From contig CANGEV010000017.1 in the NCBI GenBank assembly GCA_947452995.1, forward strand, positions 1-53,750: DNA of 53,750 nucleotides. The letters are read 5' to 3'. The notes under the pieces are model-generated. The model was not told the DNA's origin, made no database searches, and saw nothing but the letters and a program-made list of their open reading frames with translations. The stretch comes from Chitinophagales bacterium. Lineage in GTDB: Bacteria > Bacteroidota > Bacteroidia > Chitinophagales > CAIODY01. Shown here one piece after another: positions 45,975 through 53,750 of the stretch. A program made the position numbers and the translations under genes. How positions within the stretch are numbered: the first letter of the stretch is position 1; every line of letters starts with the position of its first letter.

Positions 45975-47066
45975 ATGCGCAAACTACAACTACTCTTCTT
46001 AGCCTTGCTAGGCTTTGCAACTGCCAACGCGCAAACTGCGCCCATTATTGATAGTTCTGACTTAGTGTTTGCCGGAGAATATTTACGCTATATCAAATGT
46101 AATGCTACTGCCGGCGTTGATTTCGCTACAACGGGATCAAACGTCGTTTGGGATTATAGTCAGCTAACGAGAAGTAGCCAATTTACAGACTCCTTCACGA
46201 CGCTATTTGGATCACCAACGACCTATGCATTCGCATTTTTCACGAGCAGCAATTTAGCGGCGCCTGAGAAGAACAACATGAGTGTAGCAGGCTTTGCGCT
46301 GAGTAATGTGTGGAATTACTATCGCAAGACGTCTACGAAATTTACGCAAGCTGGCTTCGCAGGCAATATCCAAGGGATTCCTTTTCCGTTAAGATACTCC
46401 AGCGCTGATTTGCTGTATAAATTACCATGTACATTCGGTAATATCGATAGCAGTAACTATAAATATACACTGACGATTCCTGTGGTTGGCTTTACTATTA
46501 AAGAACAACGTATACGCCATAATGTAGTTGACGGCTTCGGCACTTTACTCACGCCTAGCGATACCTTTTATAACGTAACGCGCATACACGCTAAGCTAAA
46601 CATTCTCGATAGTGTGGCCTTAGATACATTGGGCCTAAACGTAAGTAATATCGCGTCTATTCGTCATGAATATAAGTTCTTGGCGAAGGGCTATGATTGG
46701 CCGGTCGTAGAAATTATCACAAGCGAAATTGCTGGTAACGAAACCATCACTTCCATTGTATACAGAGATAGCCTACATCCTTATGTTTCCCCTGTGGTGA
46801 ATGCTGTTGAAACGATGGATTATCACACGAATAACGCACATATCTATCCAAATCCAACAAATGATTTTCTAGTGATTGAACTGCCGGAAAACGCGCATTC
46901 CTACGCGATTTACAATCAGCTAGGGCAAGCAATCATTACACGGAATATCAAGGCGGGCGGTAGCGTTGTTGAAGACATTCGCAATTTATCCTTCGGGACC
47001 TATCTTGTTGTGATTGACAACAAAAAAGGTGCTCCGTTACGAAGCACCTTCCAGAAAACAAATTAA
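45975..47066 (+). CDS. Secreted protein with type A type IX sorting domain
   Basis: 363 residues from the ATG at 45975, giving signal peptide MRKLQLLFLALLGFATANAQ. The frame upstream to 45912 only overlaps the previous gene. The middle domain is unrecognised and beta-rich. The C-terminus IYPNPTNDFLVIELPENAHS through LSFGTYLVVIDN is a type A sorting domain. Probably an operon with the type B protein upstream, making two surface-exposed products. Confidence 0.87.
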   Translation: MRKLQLLFLALLGFATANAQTAPIIDSSDLVFAGEYLRYIKCNATAGVDFATTGSNVVWDYSQLTRSSQFTDSFTTLFGSPTTYAFAFFTSSNLAAPEKNNMSVAGFALSNVWNYYRKTSTKFTQAGFAGNIQGIPFPLRYSSADLLYKLPCTFGNIDSSNYKYTLTIPVVGFTIKEQRIRHNVVDGFGTLLTPSDTFYNVTRIHAKLNILDSVALDTLGLNVSNIASIRHEYKFLAKGYDWPVVEIITSEIAGNETITSIVYRDSLHPYVSPVVNAVETMDYHTNNAHIYPNPTNDFLVIELPENAHSYAIYNQLGQAIITRNIKAGGSVVEDIRNLSFGTYLVVIDNKKGAPLRSTFQKTN

Positions 47067-47077
47067 AATTTATTGAA

Positions 47078-48034
47078 TTATCTGCCGAAGAACTCGATGA
47101 TTTGGGTCGCTAACTCAGATCCGATTCTCTCTTGTGCATCTTTTGTAGATCCACCGATATGCGGTGTAGCGCCAACACGTGGATGCGCTAGTAAAGCAGC
47201 ATTTTCTGTAGGCTCTTTTTCGAACACATCGACACCAGCAAAGCCTACCTGACCATTTTCCAAAGCAGCTAGTAAATCGGCTTCCACCCATACATTACCG
47301 CGAGCACAGTTGACAACTATAGCTCCTTTTTTCAACTTAGCGAATTCAGCAGCAGTCATAATTGGCGCGTCGCCTTTCTTCCCTGTTGTATTGATTGTTA
47401 CAACATCACTCGTAGCCAATAATTCATCCATGCTCACACAAGGAATCGTAGCATTAATTGTTTGTCCTGCAATTTCAATTGGCAAAACAGTGGCTTCACC
47501 ATTACGTTTGAAGCTGATTACATTCATGCCTAAACCGAAGGCCATGCGTGCCACTTCTTGTCCAATACGACCCATACCAACAATACCCATCGTACGTCCT
47601 TTCAACTCAAACCCAGCACTGTAAGCCTTTTTCAAATCATTGAACTGTGCAACACCATTGTTCGGCATATCACGATACGCTTGATGTAGGAAACGAGCGC
47701 CCGCTAGCGTTTTGGCAATCACTAATTCAGCCACACTACGACTGCTTGCAGCGGGTGTATACACCACCGCTACACCTTTCGACTCCGCATAAGCAACGTC
47801 GATATTATCTAGACCAACACCTCCACGACCAATCAACTTAATATTCGGACAAGCATCAATCAAGTCTTGACGAACCTTAGTTGCACTACGCACTAAAATC
47901 GCATCATAATTCTTCAATGCAGTTGCTAATTCTTCTTGCGGAACTTTATTAGTATCCACTTCAAAGCCGGCTGCTTCTAAAAGCTTTTTACCGCTTGCTT
48001 CAATGCCGTCATTGGCTAAAATTCGTATGGCCAT
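47078..48034 (-). CDS. D-2-hydroxyacid dehydrogenase, likely 3-phosphoglycerate dehydrogenase
   Basis: 318 residues from the ATG at 48034; the longer frame to 48106 has no sensible start. NAD-binding motif GIVGMGRIGQEVARMA, catalytic Arg in VNCARG, Glu in FEKEPTE and His in PHIGGST. Bacteroidota 3-phosphoglycerate dehydrogenases of this short form lack the C-terminal ACT domain, as here. First step of serine synthesis is the likely role; another 2-hydroxyacid substrate is possible. Confidence 0.9.
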   Translation of the reverse strand: MAIRILANDGIEASGKKLLEAAGFEVDTNKVPQEELATALKNYDAILVRSATKVRQDLIDACPNIKLIGRGGVGLDNIDVAYAESKGVAVVYTPAASSRSVAELVIAKTLAGARFLHQAYRDMPNNGVAQFNDLKKAYSAGFELKGRTMGIVGMGRIGQEVARMAFGLGMNVISFKRNGEATVLPIEIAGQTINATIPCVSMDELLATSDVVTINTTGKKGDAPIMTAAEFAKLKKGAIVVNCARGNVWVEADLLAALENGQVGFAGVDVFEKEPTENAALLAHPRVGATPHIGGSTKDAQERIGSELATQIIEFFGR

Positions 48035-48201
48035 AATGTGTTTGATTTTTAGAAACGCGAAGTTACACATTTCCACTAAAGAAATTCTCGCCCAAATACT
48101 GAACAATTTTAACTTTTATTTGTAATTGCTTAGGGTAAGATTAAACAAGCCCCGAAATTTTTGAGTATTTTTACCTATCAAGACCTCTTATAAGCATCTC
48201 T

Positions 48202-50103
48202 ATGTCAGCAGCCGTTCCTGGACCATTATTAGCAAAAGTGACCTACCCTTCCGACTTGCGTAAACTACGCAAGGATCAATTGCCTCAACTTTGTCAAGAA
48301 TTGAGACAGTTTATTGTAGATACGGTAGCGACACATGGCGGACACTTCGGCGCTAGCATGGGCGTGGTAGAATTATCTGTAGCATTACATTACGTGTTTG
48401 ATACACCGAATGATCAATTGGTGTGGGACGTCGGACACCAAGCCTATGGGCATAAAATCTTGACAGGAAGAAGAGATGTATTTCATACGAATAGAAAATA
48501 TAAAGGGATCAGTGGTTTTCCAAAGCGCGACGAAAGTGAATATGATACTTTTGGTGTTGGTCACTCTTCAACTTCTATTTCTGCTGCTTTAGGAATGGCT
48601 GAGGCTAGCCATTATTTGAAGCTGAATAAGCAACATATTGCAGTGATAGGAGATGGCAGTATGACAGCAGGTATGGCTTTTGAGGCCATGAACCATGCAG
48701 GTGTAAGTAATGCGAATATGCTAATCATCTTAAATGATAATGGCATTTCCATCGATCCGAATGTTGGGGCCTTGAAAGAATATTTAACAGATGTTACCAC
48801 CTCTTCAACCTATAATAAATTCCGTAATGATGTTTGGGACGCTTTGAGTCATGTACCTGGCGGAAAAACATCACAAGCTTTACTGAGTAAGATTGAAGCG
48901 TCTTTGAAAGGAATTATTTCAAAATCGAGTAATATCTTCGAAGCCCTTAAGTTAAGGTATTTCGGTCCGATTGACGGACATAACGTCATTCGATTAGTTG
49001 AAGTATTGAGTGAGTTGAAAAATATCAACGGACCAAAGTTGTTGCACATAGTAACGACAAAAGGTAAGGGATATGATTTAGCAGAGAAAGATCAAACCTT
49101 ATGGCACGCGCCAGGATTATTCAATCCACAAACGGGCGAGCTAATTAAGAAAGTTTCTGACAAACCTACGCCTCCGAAATATCAAGATGTTTTTGGTCAT
49201 ACGATTATCGAATTGGCAAAACAAAATGATAAGATCATGGGAATCACGCCGGCAATGCCGAGTGGCTCTTCCTTGAAATACATGATGAAAGAAATGCCAG
49301 ATCGTGCTTTCGACGTAGGCATAGCAGAACAACATGCAGTGACTTTCTCTGCAGGCTTAGCTACACAAGGCATGCGTCCATTCTGTAATATCTACTCCTC
49401 GTTCATGCAACGTGCTTATGATCAGGTGATTCATGATGTTGCCTTACAAAATTTGGGTGTCATCTTCTGTTTGGATCGTGGTGGTGTCGTTGGTGATGAT
49501 GGAGCAACACATCACGGAGCCTATGACATGGCGTATTTCAGATGTATCCCGAATATGGTGGTGAGTGCTCCAATGAATGAAGAAGAGCTGCGTAATTTGA
49601 TGTATACAGCTCAGTTAGAAAAAAACAATCGCCCTTTCAGTATTCGATACCCACGCGGAGAAGGTGTAATGGTTGATTGGAAAAAGCCATTTGCGGAAAT
49701 AGAAATTGGGACAGGACGTAAAATCGCAGAAGGAGAAAAGGTTGCGATTCTCAGTATCGGACATACCGGAAATGCAGTGGTTGAGGCTATGGCAAAGCTT
49801 GGTGCAGAAGGCATTCATCCGGCGCATTACGATATGCGATTTGTTAAGCCGTTGGATGCAAAATTATTGCAGGAGGTTTTTTCTAAATACAGTAAGATTA
49901 TAACCATCGAAGATGGCTGTATTATGGGTGGTATGGGAAGTGCTGTATTGGAATGGATGTCAGACAATGGCTTTAACGCGAGCGTGAAACGTCTTGGTAT
50001 TCCAGATCAATATATTGAGCATGGCTCACAACAACAGTTGTATACCGACTGTGGCTATAATGTACTGGATATTGAGAACGCGGTAAAAGCGTTTTGGAAT
50101 TAA
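48202..50103 (+). CDS. dxs: 1-deoxy-D-xylulose-5-phosphate synthase
   Basis: 633 residues, full length. Thiamine diphosphate motif GDGSMTAGMAFEAMNHAG to LNDNGISI, the early HLGAS-like segment GGHFGASMGVVELSVALHYV, WDVGHQAYGHKILTGRRD and the C-terminal transketolase-like DIGIAEQHAV region. Condenses pyruvate and glyceraldehyde 3-phosphate, the first step of the MEP isoprenoid pathway. Ends before a perfect hairpin terminator. Confidence 0.97.
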   Translation: MSAAVPGPLLAKVTYPSDLRKLRKDQLPQLCQELRQFIVDTVATHGGHFGASMGVVELSVALHYVFDTPNDQLVWDVGHQAYGHKILTGRRDVFHTNRKYKGISGFPKRDESEYDTFGVGHSSTSISAALGMAEASHYLKLNKQHIAVIGDGSMTAGMAFEAMNHAGVSNANMLIILNDNGISIDPNVGALKEYLTDVTTSSTYNKFRNDVWDALSHVPGGKTSQALLSKIEASLKGIISKSSNIFEALKLRYFGPIDGHNVIRLVEVLSELKNINGPKLLHIVTTKGKGYDLAEKDQTLWHAPGLFNPQTGELIKKVSDKPTPPKYQDVFGHTIIELAKQNDKIMGITPAMPSGSSLKYMMKEMPDRAFDVGIAEQHAVTFSAGLATQGMRPFCNIYSSFMQRAYDQVIHDVALQNLGVIFCLDRGGVVGDDGATHHGAYDMAYFRCIPNMVVSAPMNEEELRNLMYTAQLEKNNRPFSIRYPRGEGVMVDWKKPFAEIEIGTGRKIAEGEKVAILSIGHTGNAVVEAMAKLGAEGIHPAHYDMRFVKPLDAKLLQEVFSKYSKIITIEDGCIMGGMGSAVLEWMSDNGFNASVKRLGIPDQYIEHGSQQQLYTDCGYNVLDIENAVKAFWN

Positions 50104-50145
50104 TTGAATAAGCTGCATACTAAAACAAAGGGAAAATACGTTTAT

Positions 50146-50177
50146 TAAAAGTGCACGAATTAATTCGTGCACTTTTA
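50146..50177 (+). terminator. dxs terminator, perfect 32-nt palindrome
   Basis: TAAAAGTGCACGAATT is followed by its exact reverse complement; the helix would have a small loop at GAATTAATTC. Its ends (AAAA/TTTT) allow termination on both strands. It isolates dxs from the yidD cluster. Confidence 0.8.
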
Positions 50178-50227
50178 GAAAGCTCGAAAAAAAAATAAAC
50201 GCACACTTGTAAAAATCATATGCATAC

Positions 50228-50653
50228 GTGAGATACCTTTGCACACTTATTTTCGCAATATTAATTTTGATTGCATTTCACACGACTAGTAGTGCACAAG
50301 AAATGCTAATACAACAAACTGATCCTATACAATTAGCTGTAAGAACGAATACAACAACACTTGCTAACGCGAGACGAACCTATGCGCATGCAGGTATTTT
50401 AAAAACGCCTTTAGCTGCAGCGCTTTACTTTTATCAAAATCTAATTTCGGAAGCATTCCAAACTAACTGTCCGCACTACCCTTCCTGTTCAGGATTTGCG
50501 AAAGATGCGCTCCAACATTTTCATCTAGTCAAAGCACTCGCATTATCGGCGGATCGACTTTCTCGCTGCACACCAATGGGAATAAAGGACTATCACGAAG
50601 ACGAGCTGAACAACTATCTAGATTTAATCTACGACCCGGTAAACGACTATTAA
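50228..50653 (+). CDS. yidD: YidD-family protein (membrane protein insertion efficiency factor)
   Basis: 141 residues from a GTG at 50228, longer than the common 70-90 residues because of a signal-like N-terminus (MRYLCTLIFAILILIAF). Core: ALYFYQNLISEAFQTNCPHY, PSCSGFAKDAL and SRCTPMG, the YidD cysteine pattern. It helps YidC insert membrane proteins in studied species. A TACCTTTG promoter-like box at 50234-50241 lies inside the first codons, so the true start may be later (ATG at 50303). Followed after 1 nt by two membrane protein genes. Confidence 0.85.
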   Translation: MRYLCTLIFAILILIAFHTTSSAQEMLIQQTDPIQLAVRTNTTTLANARRTYAHAGILKTPLAAALYFYQNLISEAFQTNCPHYPSCSGFAKDALQHFHLVKALALSADRLSRCTPMGIKDYHEDELNNYLDLIYDPVNDY

Positions 50654-50654
50654 A

Positions 50655-51485
50655 ATGCGCAAAGCAATTTTTCTTTTAATAGTTATAACAAGTGGTATAA
50701 TGCCGTTAAAAGCGCTTGCACAAGAAGCTTTCAACTATAATTTTTTTCTTTTTCTGCTAAATGAAAACGCTTATAGCAGCGCAGAAAAATATCTTTCTTT
50801 CTATCCTAAATCGGATAGCATTTTATATTGTGAACAACGCTTACAATTAAAAAGCAAGAAAATTTTACCCAGTACACATTCAGATTTCATCAACATTACA
50901 GATTCAAATTCGCTTTTGAAAAATAAAACGGCTGCACTTCAATTTTATAATGAACATGCGAAGACGTTTAGAAATTATTCCGACCTAAACAATATTAACG
51001 AAAAACATATACGTTTTTATCAGGCGAGCATCGCAGCCTACGAGGAAAACTATGAAGCCTTCATTGCGTGCTGGATAGAACATTTTACAAAAGACACTTC
51101 TAACACGAATATTTATTTAGATGAATCGTGGAATAGCTTGTTTGAAGCTGTTACAGGACATATGAATGCCAAGCACAAAAACAAATTCTTCGCAACAGGC
51201 TTATCTGTTTTCGTGCCTGGTCTTGGTAAAGCCTACCTTGGTAAACCCCGACAAGCCCTCAGTACCTTTACAGGAATTGCTTTATTGGGCTTAGAAACAT
51301 GGGAGGCTTATGAGAAAGGAGGCATTCGTTCGCCCCTATTTATTACATTTGGTGGCATTGGCACTCTTTTTTATTTAGGAAACATTTATGGAACCTATCT
51401 ATTAAACAAGGCTTCTGCAAGTAAACAAAAAGAACACTATCATGAAGAAATTATGGCTATTATGGGCCCTCGCTTGGTGGAGTAA
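50655..51485 (+). CDS. Membrane protein with TM2-like C-terminal helices, downstream of yidD
   Basis: 276 residues. Signal-like N-terminus MRKAIFLLIVITSGIMPLKALA. The middle (about 30-170) is helical, TPR-like, and the C-terminal part contains two hydrophobic segments with the motif VPGLGKAYLGKPRQALSTF, as in TM2/DUF5683-like proteins. It resembles the next gene in layout, so the two are probably paralogues. The link to YidD suggests a job in envelope biogenesis (inference). Confidence 0.78.
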   Translation: MRKAIFLLIVITSGIMPLKALAQEAFNYNFFLFLLNENAYSSAEKYLSFYPKSDSILYCEQRLQLKSKKILPSTHSDFINITDSNSLLKNKTAALQFYNEHAKTFRNYSDLNNINEKHIRFYQASIAAYEENYEAFIACWIEHFTKDTSNTNIYLDESWNSLFEAVTGHMNAKHKNKFFATGLSVFVPGLGKAYLGKPRQALSTFTGIALLGLETWEAYEKGGIRSPLFITFGGIGTLFYLGNIYGTYLLNKASASKQKEHYHEEIMAIMGPRLVE

Positions 51486-52248
51486 CTTTTTGTATGCGCA
51501 AACTATTTCGCAGCACGACTTTCAGCTAGATATCAGTAAGAAAATATATTCGCTAAGGTCAACAAACCTAGCTGCTACGCCACTGATCAATGCCTTATAT
51601 CTTCAACTAGCAGACTCAGCGATCAATCATCAAAACTGGCTAGAAGCGCGAAACGCTTTAGCGAATATTCAAGAAGAGCTGTTATCAGCAACTGAGCAAG
51701 ATAAGTACAATTACAAATGGGCTTATGTTTCGGCAGCACAAGGTAGGTTTCAAGCAGCTTTAGAGATCCTGCTCAAAATAGAAAAGCAGAACTATAATTC
51801 AGAACTACTAGCTTGCGTAAGCGCATGCATGATTTTGGATACCGCCTATCTATTCAATCACGTGAAGAATTTAAATTCGCTTGTAAACGATTCAATTATT
51901 TCTACCTGGAAAAATGACTTCCCAAAAGATAAAAACCCTACAGCTGCTCTATGGCTATCCGCTATTGTTCCAGGAGCAGGATCGGTTTATGCACATAACT
52001 TTAAACATGGAATCACCGCTTTATTAGGTTGTGGCTTATCTGCAGTAGCAAGTATTTATTTAATGAGACAAGACTACTATATTATTCCATTCGTCGCTGG
52101 AATAGGCTTATTTACGCGCTTCTACGCCGGTTCGCTAAAAAACGCAAAGCTCGACACCGCAAATTGGAATGAAACCAAATTAAAATCGTGGCAAAAAATT
52201 GTTTGCACAAAACTTCTTGAAAGACCTATAGCGAAGAGCTTAAACTAA
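51442..52248 (+). CDS. Paralogue of the preceding membrane protein
   Basis: 268 residues. Signal peptide MKKLWLLWALAWWSNFLYAQ, a helical TPR-like region and C-terminal hydrophobic segments with SAIVPGAGSVYAHNFKHGI, the counterpart of VPGLGKAYLGKPRQAL in the preceding protein. Its start overlaps that gene's end by 44 nt in another frame. Third gene of the yidD operon. Confidence 0.78.
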   Translation: MKKLWLLWALAWWSNFLYAQTISQHDFQLDISKKIYSLRSTNLAATPLINALYLQLADSAINHQNWLEARNALANIQEELLSATEQDKYNYKWAYVSAAQGRFQAALEILLKIEKQNYNSELLACVSACMILDTAYLFNHVKNLNSLVNDSIISTWKNDFPKDKNPTAALWLSAIVPGAGSVYAHNFKHGITALLGCGLSAVASIYLMRQDYYIIPFVAGIGLFTRFYAGSLKNAKLDTANWNETKLKSWQKIVCTKLLERPIAKSLN

Positions 52249-52278
52249 AAGGCCTGCATCGAGGTTAGATGCAGGCCT
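52242..52278 (-). terminator. Intrinsic terminator, mainly for the minus-strand type IX protein gene
   Basis: AGGCCTGCATC (52250-52260) and GATGCAGGCCT (52268-52278) form a perfect 11-bp stem with a 7-nt loop. Read on the minus strand it is followed by TTTTAGTTTA, as expected for a terminator of the gene ending at 52338; it may also end the yidD operon. Confidence 0.8.
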
Positions 52279-52337
52279 ACAAGGTCATAAAGGTGATTAA
52301 TCAGACCCCGGTGTGGTTGTATGTATATAGATAAACC

Positions 52338-53750
52338 CTATTTAGAAATATTAAATTTACCTGTATATAGTTTCTGCCCTCCAGCAATAACTTCATAGAA
52401 GTATAACCCGTTTTGATAATCCCGGGTATCTAGTAGATACTCTTGATTATTCTTAGTCAACGTCTCTGCATGCATCAAAGCGCCGTTCATGCTATATACT
52501 TTTAACGTAGCTTGTGTATTTGCTTGCATCAACTGATACGCAAAGTGTATTTCGTTAGCCGCCGGGTTGGGATATACATTGAAGTTGCTGATATTACCCT
52601 TGCTACCCAATGCAATCATTTCACTGTAGCTAACATTACCATCTACATCTACTGCTTTCAAACGATAGTAATGAATGCCTGTACCTGCTTTCGCATCCAA
52701 GAAGTTATAGTCTGCGCCGCTGTTACGTGCTCCTTTTGCTGCTACCTCTCCGATTGCTGTAAAGTCATCTGCGTTCTCACTGCGCTCAATCACAAACTTA
52801 ATCGTTGCTTCTTCACTCAAGGTTGTCCAAGTCAAGGCATTGCCATCTTTCGTTTGCTCACCTGTGAAGCCTGTCGTTTCCAATGGCAATACTGTACTGC
52901 TGCTAAAGCCTGCTCCAAACTGTGAGAACGATACTAGGCCTTGTAATTTCAACGCTACGGCTCCACTATTGCTATTCTGTGCCTGGTTCGTGCTCGTTGC
53001 AAAGCTTCCACCATACAGGCCCCATGCACCACCACATGCTGGCTTCTTCATCAAAGTATAGTAGCTGTTTACGTTTGCATAGCCGCTGATACCATTATTG
53101 TGTCCGTTGAACAACATCTGCGCATCGTAAGAAATATTCGGAGTTGTAACTAACACATTACTTGCGTTATAAGGCTCCACTGTATAGTAACCAAAATTCA
53201 ACATATCATCCACAAATCCTGATTGAGAACCATTGCTCGGCTTCGCATAGAAGCTTGGCGTATTACCTGTATAACCACAACCTGACGCAAACTTGTCAAA
53301 GTATACCAAGATATTATCTACGTTTGTGTTGCTGTTTACAGTGATCGTTGCCAATTGATAATTCTGCGAAGTTCCCAATGGGAAGTCGTAAACACCCGTG
53401 GTTACCTTACGACGTAAGTTACCCTCTACATACGATGAATTGTTTGCTAAAGCCATCGAAGCATAGCCTGTGATCGCGTTTACTGCTGTATTTGATACAA
53501 CCAACACTATTGAACCTGTTGCTGCAAAATGTCCATCCAACAAATTCAATGTATTTGTAACAGTCGTCGTTTGGGCAAGCGTAACCATGTTATTAGAACC
53601 TGTACCCGTATTATTAACCGTCAAGTTCGCTACTGTTGCTGGCAAACCAGACCCTGCTGATTGACTCGCTGTTCCATCATACACATAGCTAGCTGTACTT
53701 GGGAAGGTTCTGTTCGTTGTTTGAATATTACCTTGGTTACCACTTGAAGC
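52338..53750 (-). CDS. Large type IX secreted protein, C-terminal part (5' end outside window)
   Basis: The frame is open from 53750 to the stop at 52338, at least 470 residues; a GTG at 53684 is only an internal codon (context TASYVYDG). The N-terminal part has repeated Ser/Thr/Asn-rich adhesin-like segments (LPATVANLTVNNTGTGSNNM, TNTLNLLDGHF). A fibronectin-like segment (ATIKFVIERSENADDFTAIG, FLDAKAGTGIHYYRLKAVD) comes next, then the type A sorting domain NFNVYPNPAANEIHFAYQ ... LDTRDYQNGLYFYEV. A surface or released protein. Confidence 0.9.
   Translation of the reverse strand, partial: ASSGNQGNIQTTNRTFPSTASYVYDGTASQSAGSGLPATVANLTVNNTGTGSNNMVTLAQTTTVTNTLNLLDGHFAATGSIVLVVSNTAVNAITGYASMALANNSSYVEGNLRRKVTTGVYDFPLGTSQNYQLATITVNSNTNVDNILVYFDKFASGCGYTGNTPSFYAKPSNGSQSGFVDDMLNFGYYTVEPYNASNVLVTTPNISYDAQMLFNGHNNGISGYANVNSYYTLMKKPACGGAWGLYGGSFATSTNQAQNSNSGAVALKLQGLVSFSQFGAGFSSSTVLPLETTGFTGEQTKDGNALTWTTLSEEATIKFVIERSENADDFTAIGEVAAKGARNSGADYNFLDAKAGTGIHYYRLKAVDVDGNVSYSEMIALGSKGNISNFNVYPNPAANEIHFAYQLMQANTQATLKVYSMNGALMHAETLTKNNQEYLLDTRDYQNGLYFYEVIAGGQKLYTGKFNISK

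Overview
The window looks like a chromosome segment of a Bacteroidota bacterium, most likely from the Chitinophagales/Chitinophagaceae side (the phylum is well supported, the family is inference). Evidence: several secreted proteins with type IX secretion C-terminal sorting domains (type A and type B), very large repeat-rich surface proteins, promoters of the Bacteroidota TAnnTTTG type, A-rich or C-rich leaders without Shine-Dalgarno sequences, and Bacteroidota-style dnaG, recQ, groESL, dxs and mnmE genes. No rRNA, tRNA or CRISPR array was recognised.

Left part, 1-7381 (minus strand): a tight five-gene operon, read toward the window start. It encodes a four-helix membrane protein, a cysteine-rich exported protein with three short repeats, a second exported protein, a predicted outer-membrane beta-barrel, and a very long repeat protein that leaves the window. 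None of the first four has a function I recognise. This looks like a dedicated surface-protein system.

7382-15222: a candidate defence island. An XRE regulator and a PLD-nuclease/SF2-helicase/DUF3427 protein (plus a lipoprotein) on the plus strand face a three-gene minus-strand operon: MazG-like pyrophosphohydrolase, PD-(D/E)xK nuclease fused to a DUF2075/Schlafen-group-3-type helicase, and an HNH endonuclease with a PHKPILLLA N-terminal motif. 15223-24200 continues as accessory DNA. It holds a decayed DUF1016 (YhcG-like) nuclease gene lying between a truncated and an intact copy of a small HAD-like gene, a DUF2200 gene, lipoprotein and orphan hypotheticals (one with an HExxH motif, one with a topoisomerase-type zinc finger), a frameshifted tyrosine recombinase, and an AbiEi/AbiEii toxin-antitoxin pair.

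24203-52250: mostly core genome: mnmE, a BNR/sortilin-like type IX cargo protein, isoaspartyl peptidase, dnaG, recQ, apaG, an amidohydrolase/polysaccharide deacetylase/lipoprotein operon, groES-groEL, SPOR protein, M20 amidohydrolase, a WecA/MraY-type transferase, SDR oxidoreductase, type IX cargo proteins, a 2-hydroxyacid dehydrogenase, dxs, and yidD with two related membrane proteins. A small four-helix-bundle gene flanked by AATGAATAAT-type inverted repeats sits between the isoaspartyl peptidase gene and dnaG and looks like a mini mobile unit. The right edge, 52338-53750, is the 3' part of another large type IX secreted protein.
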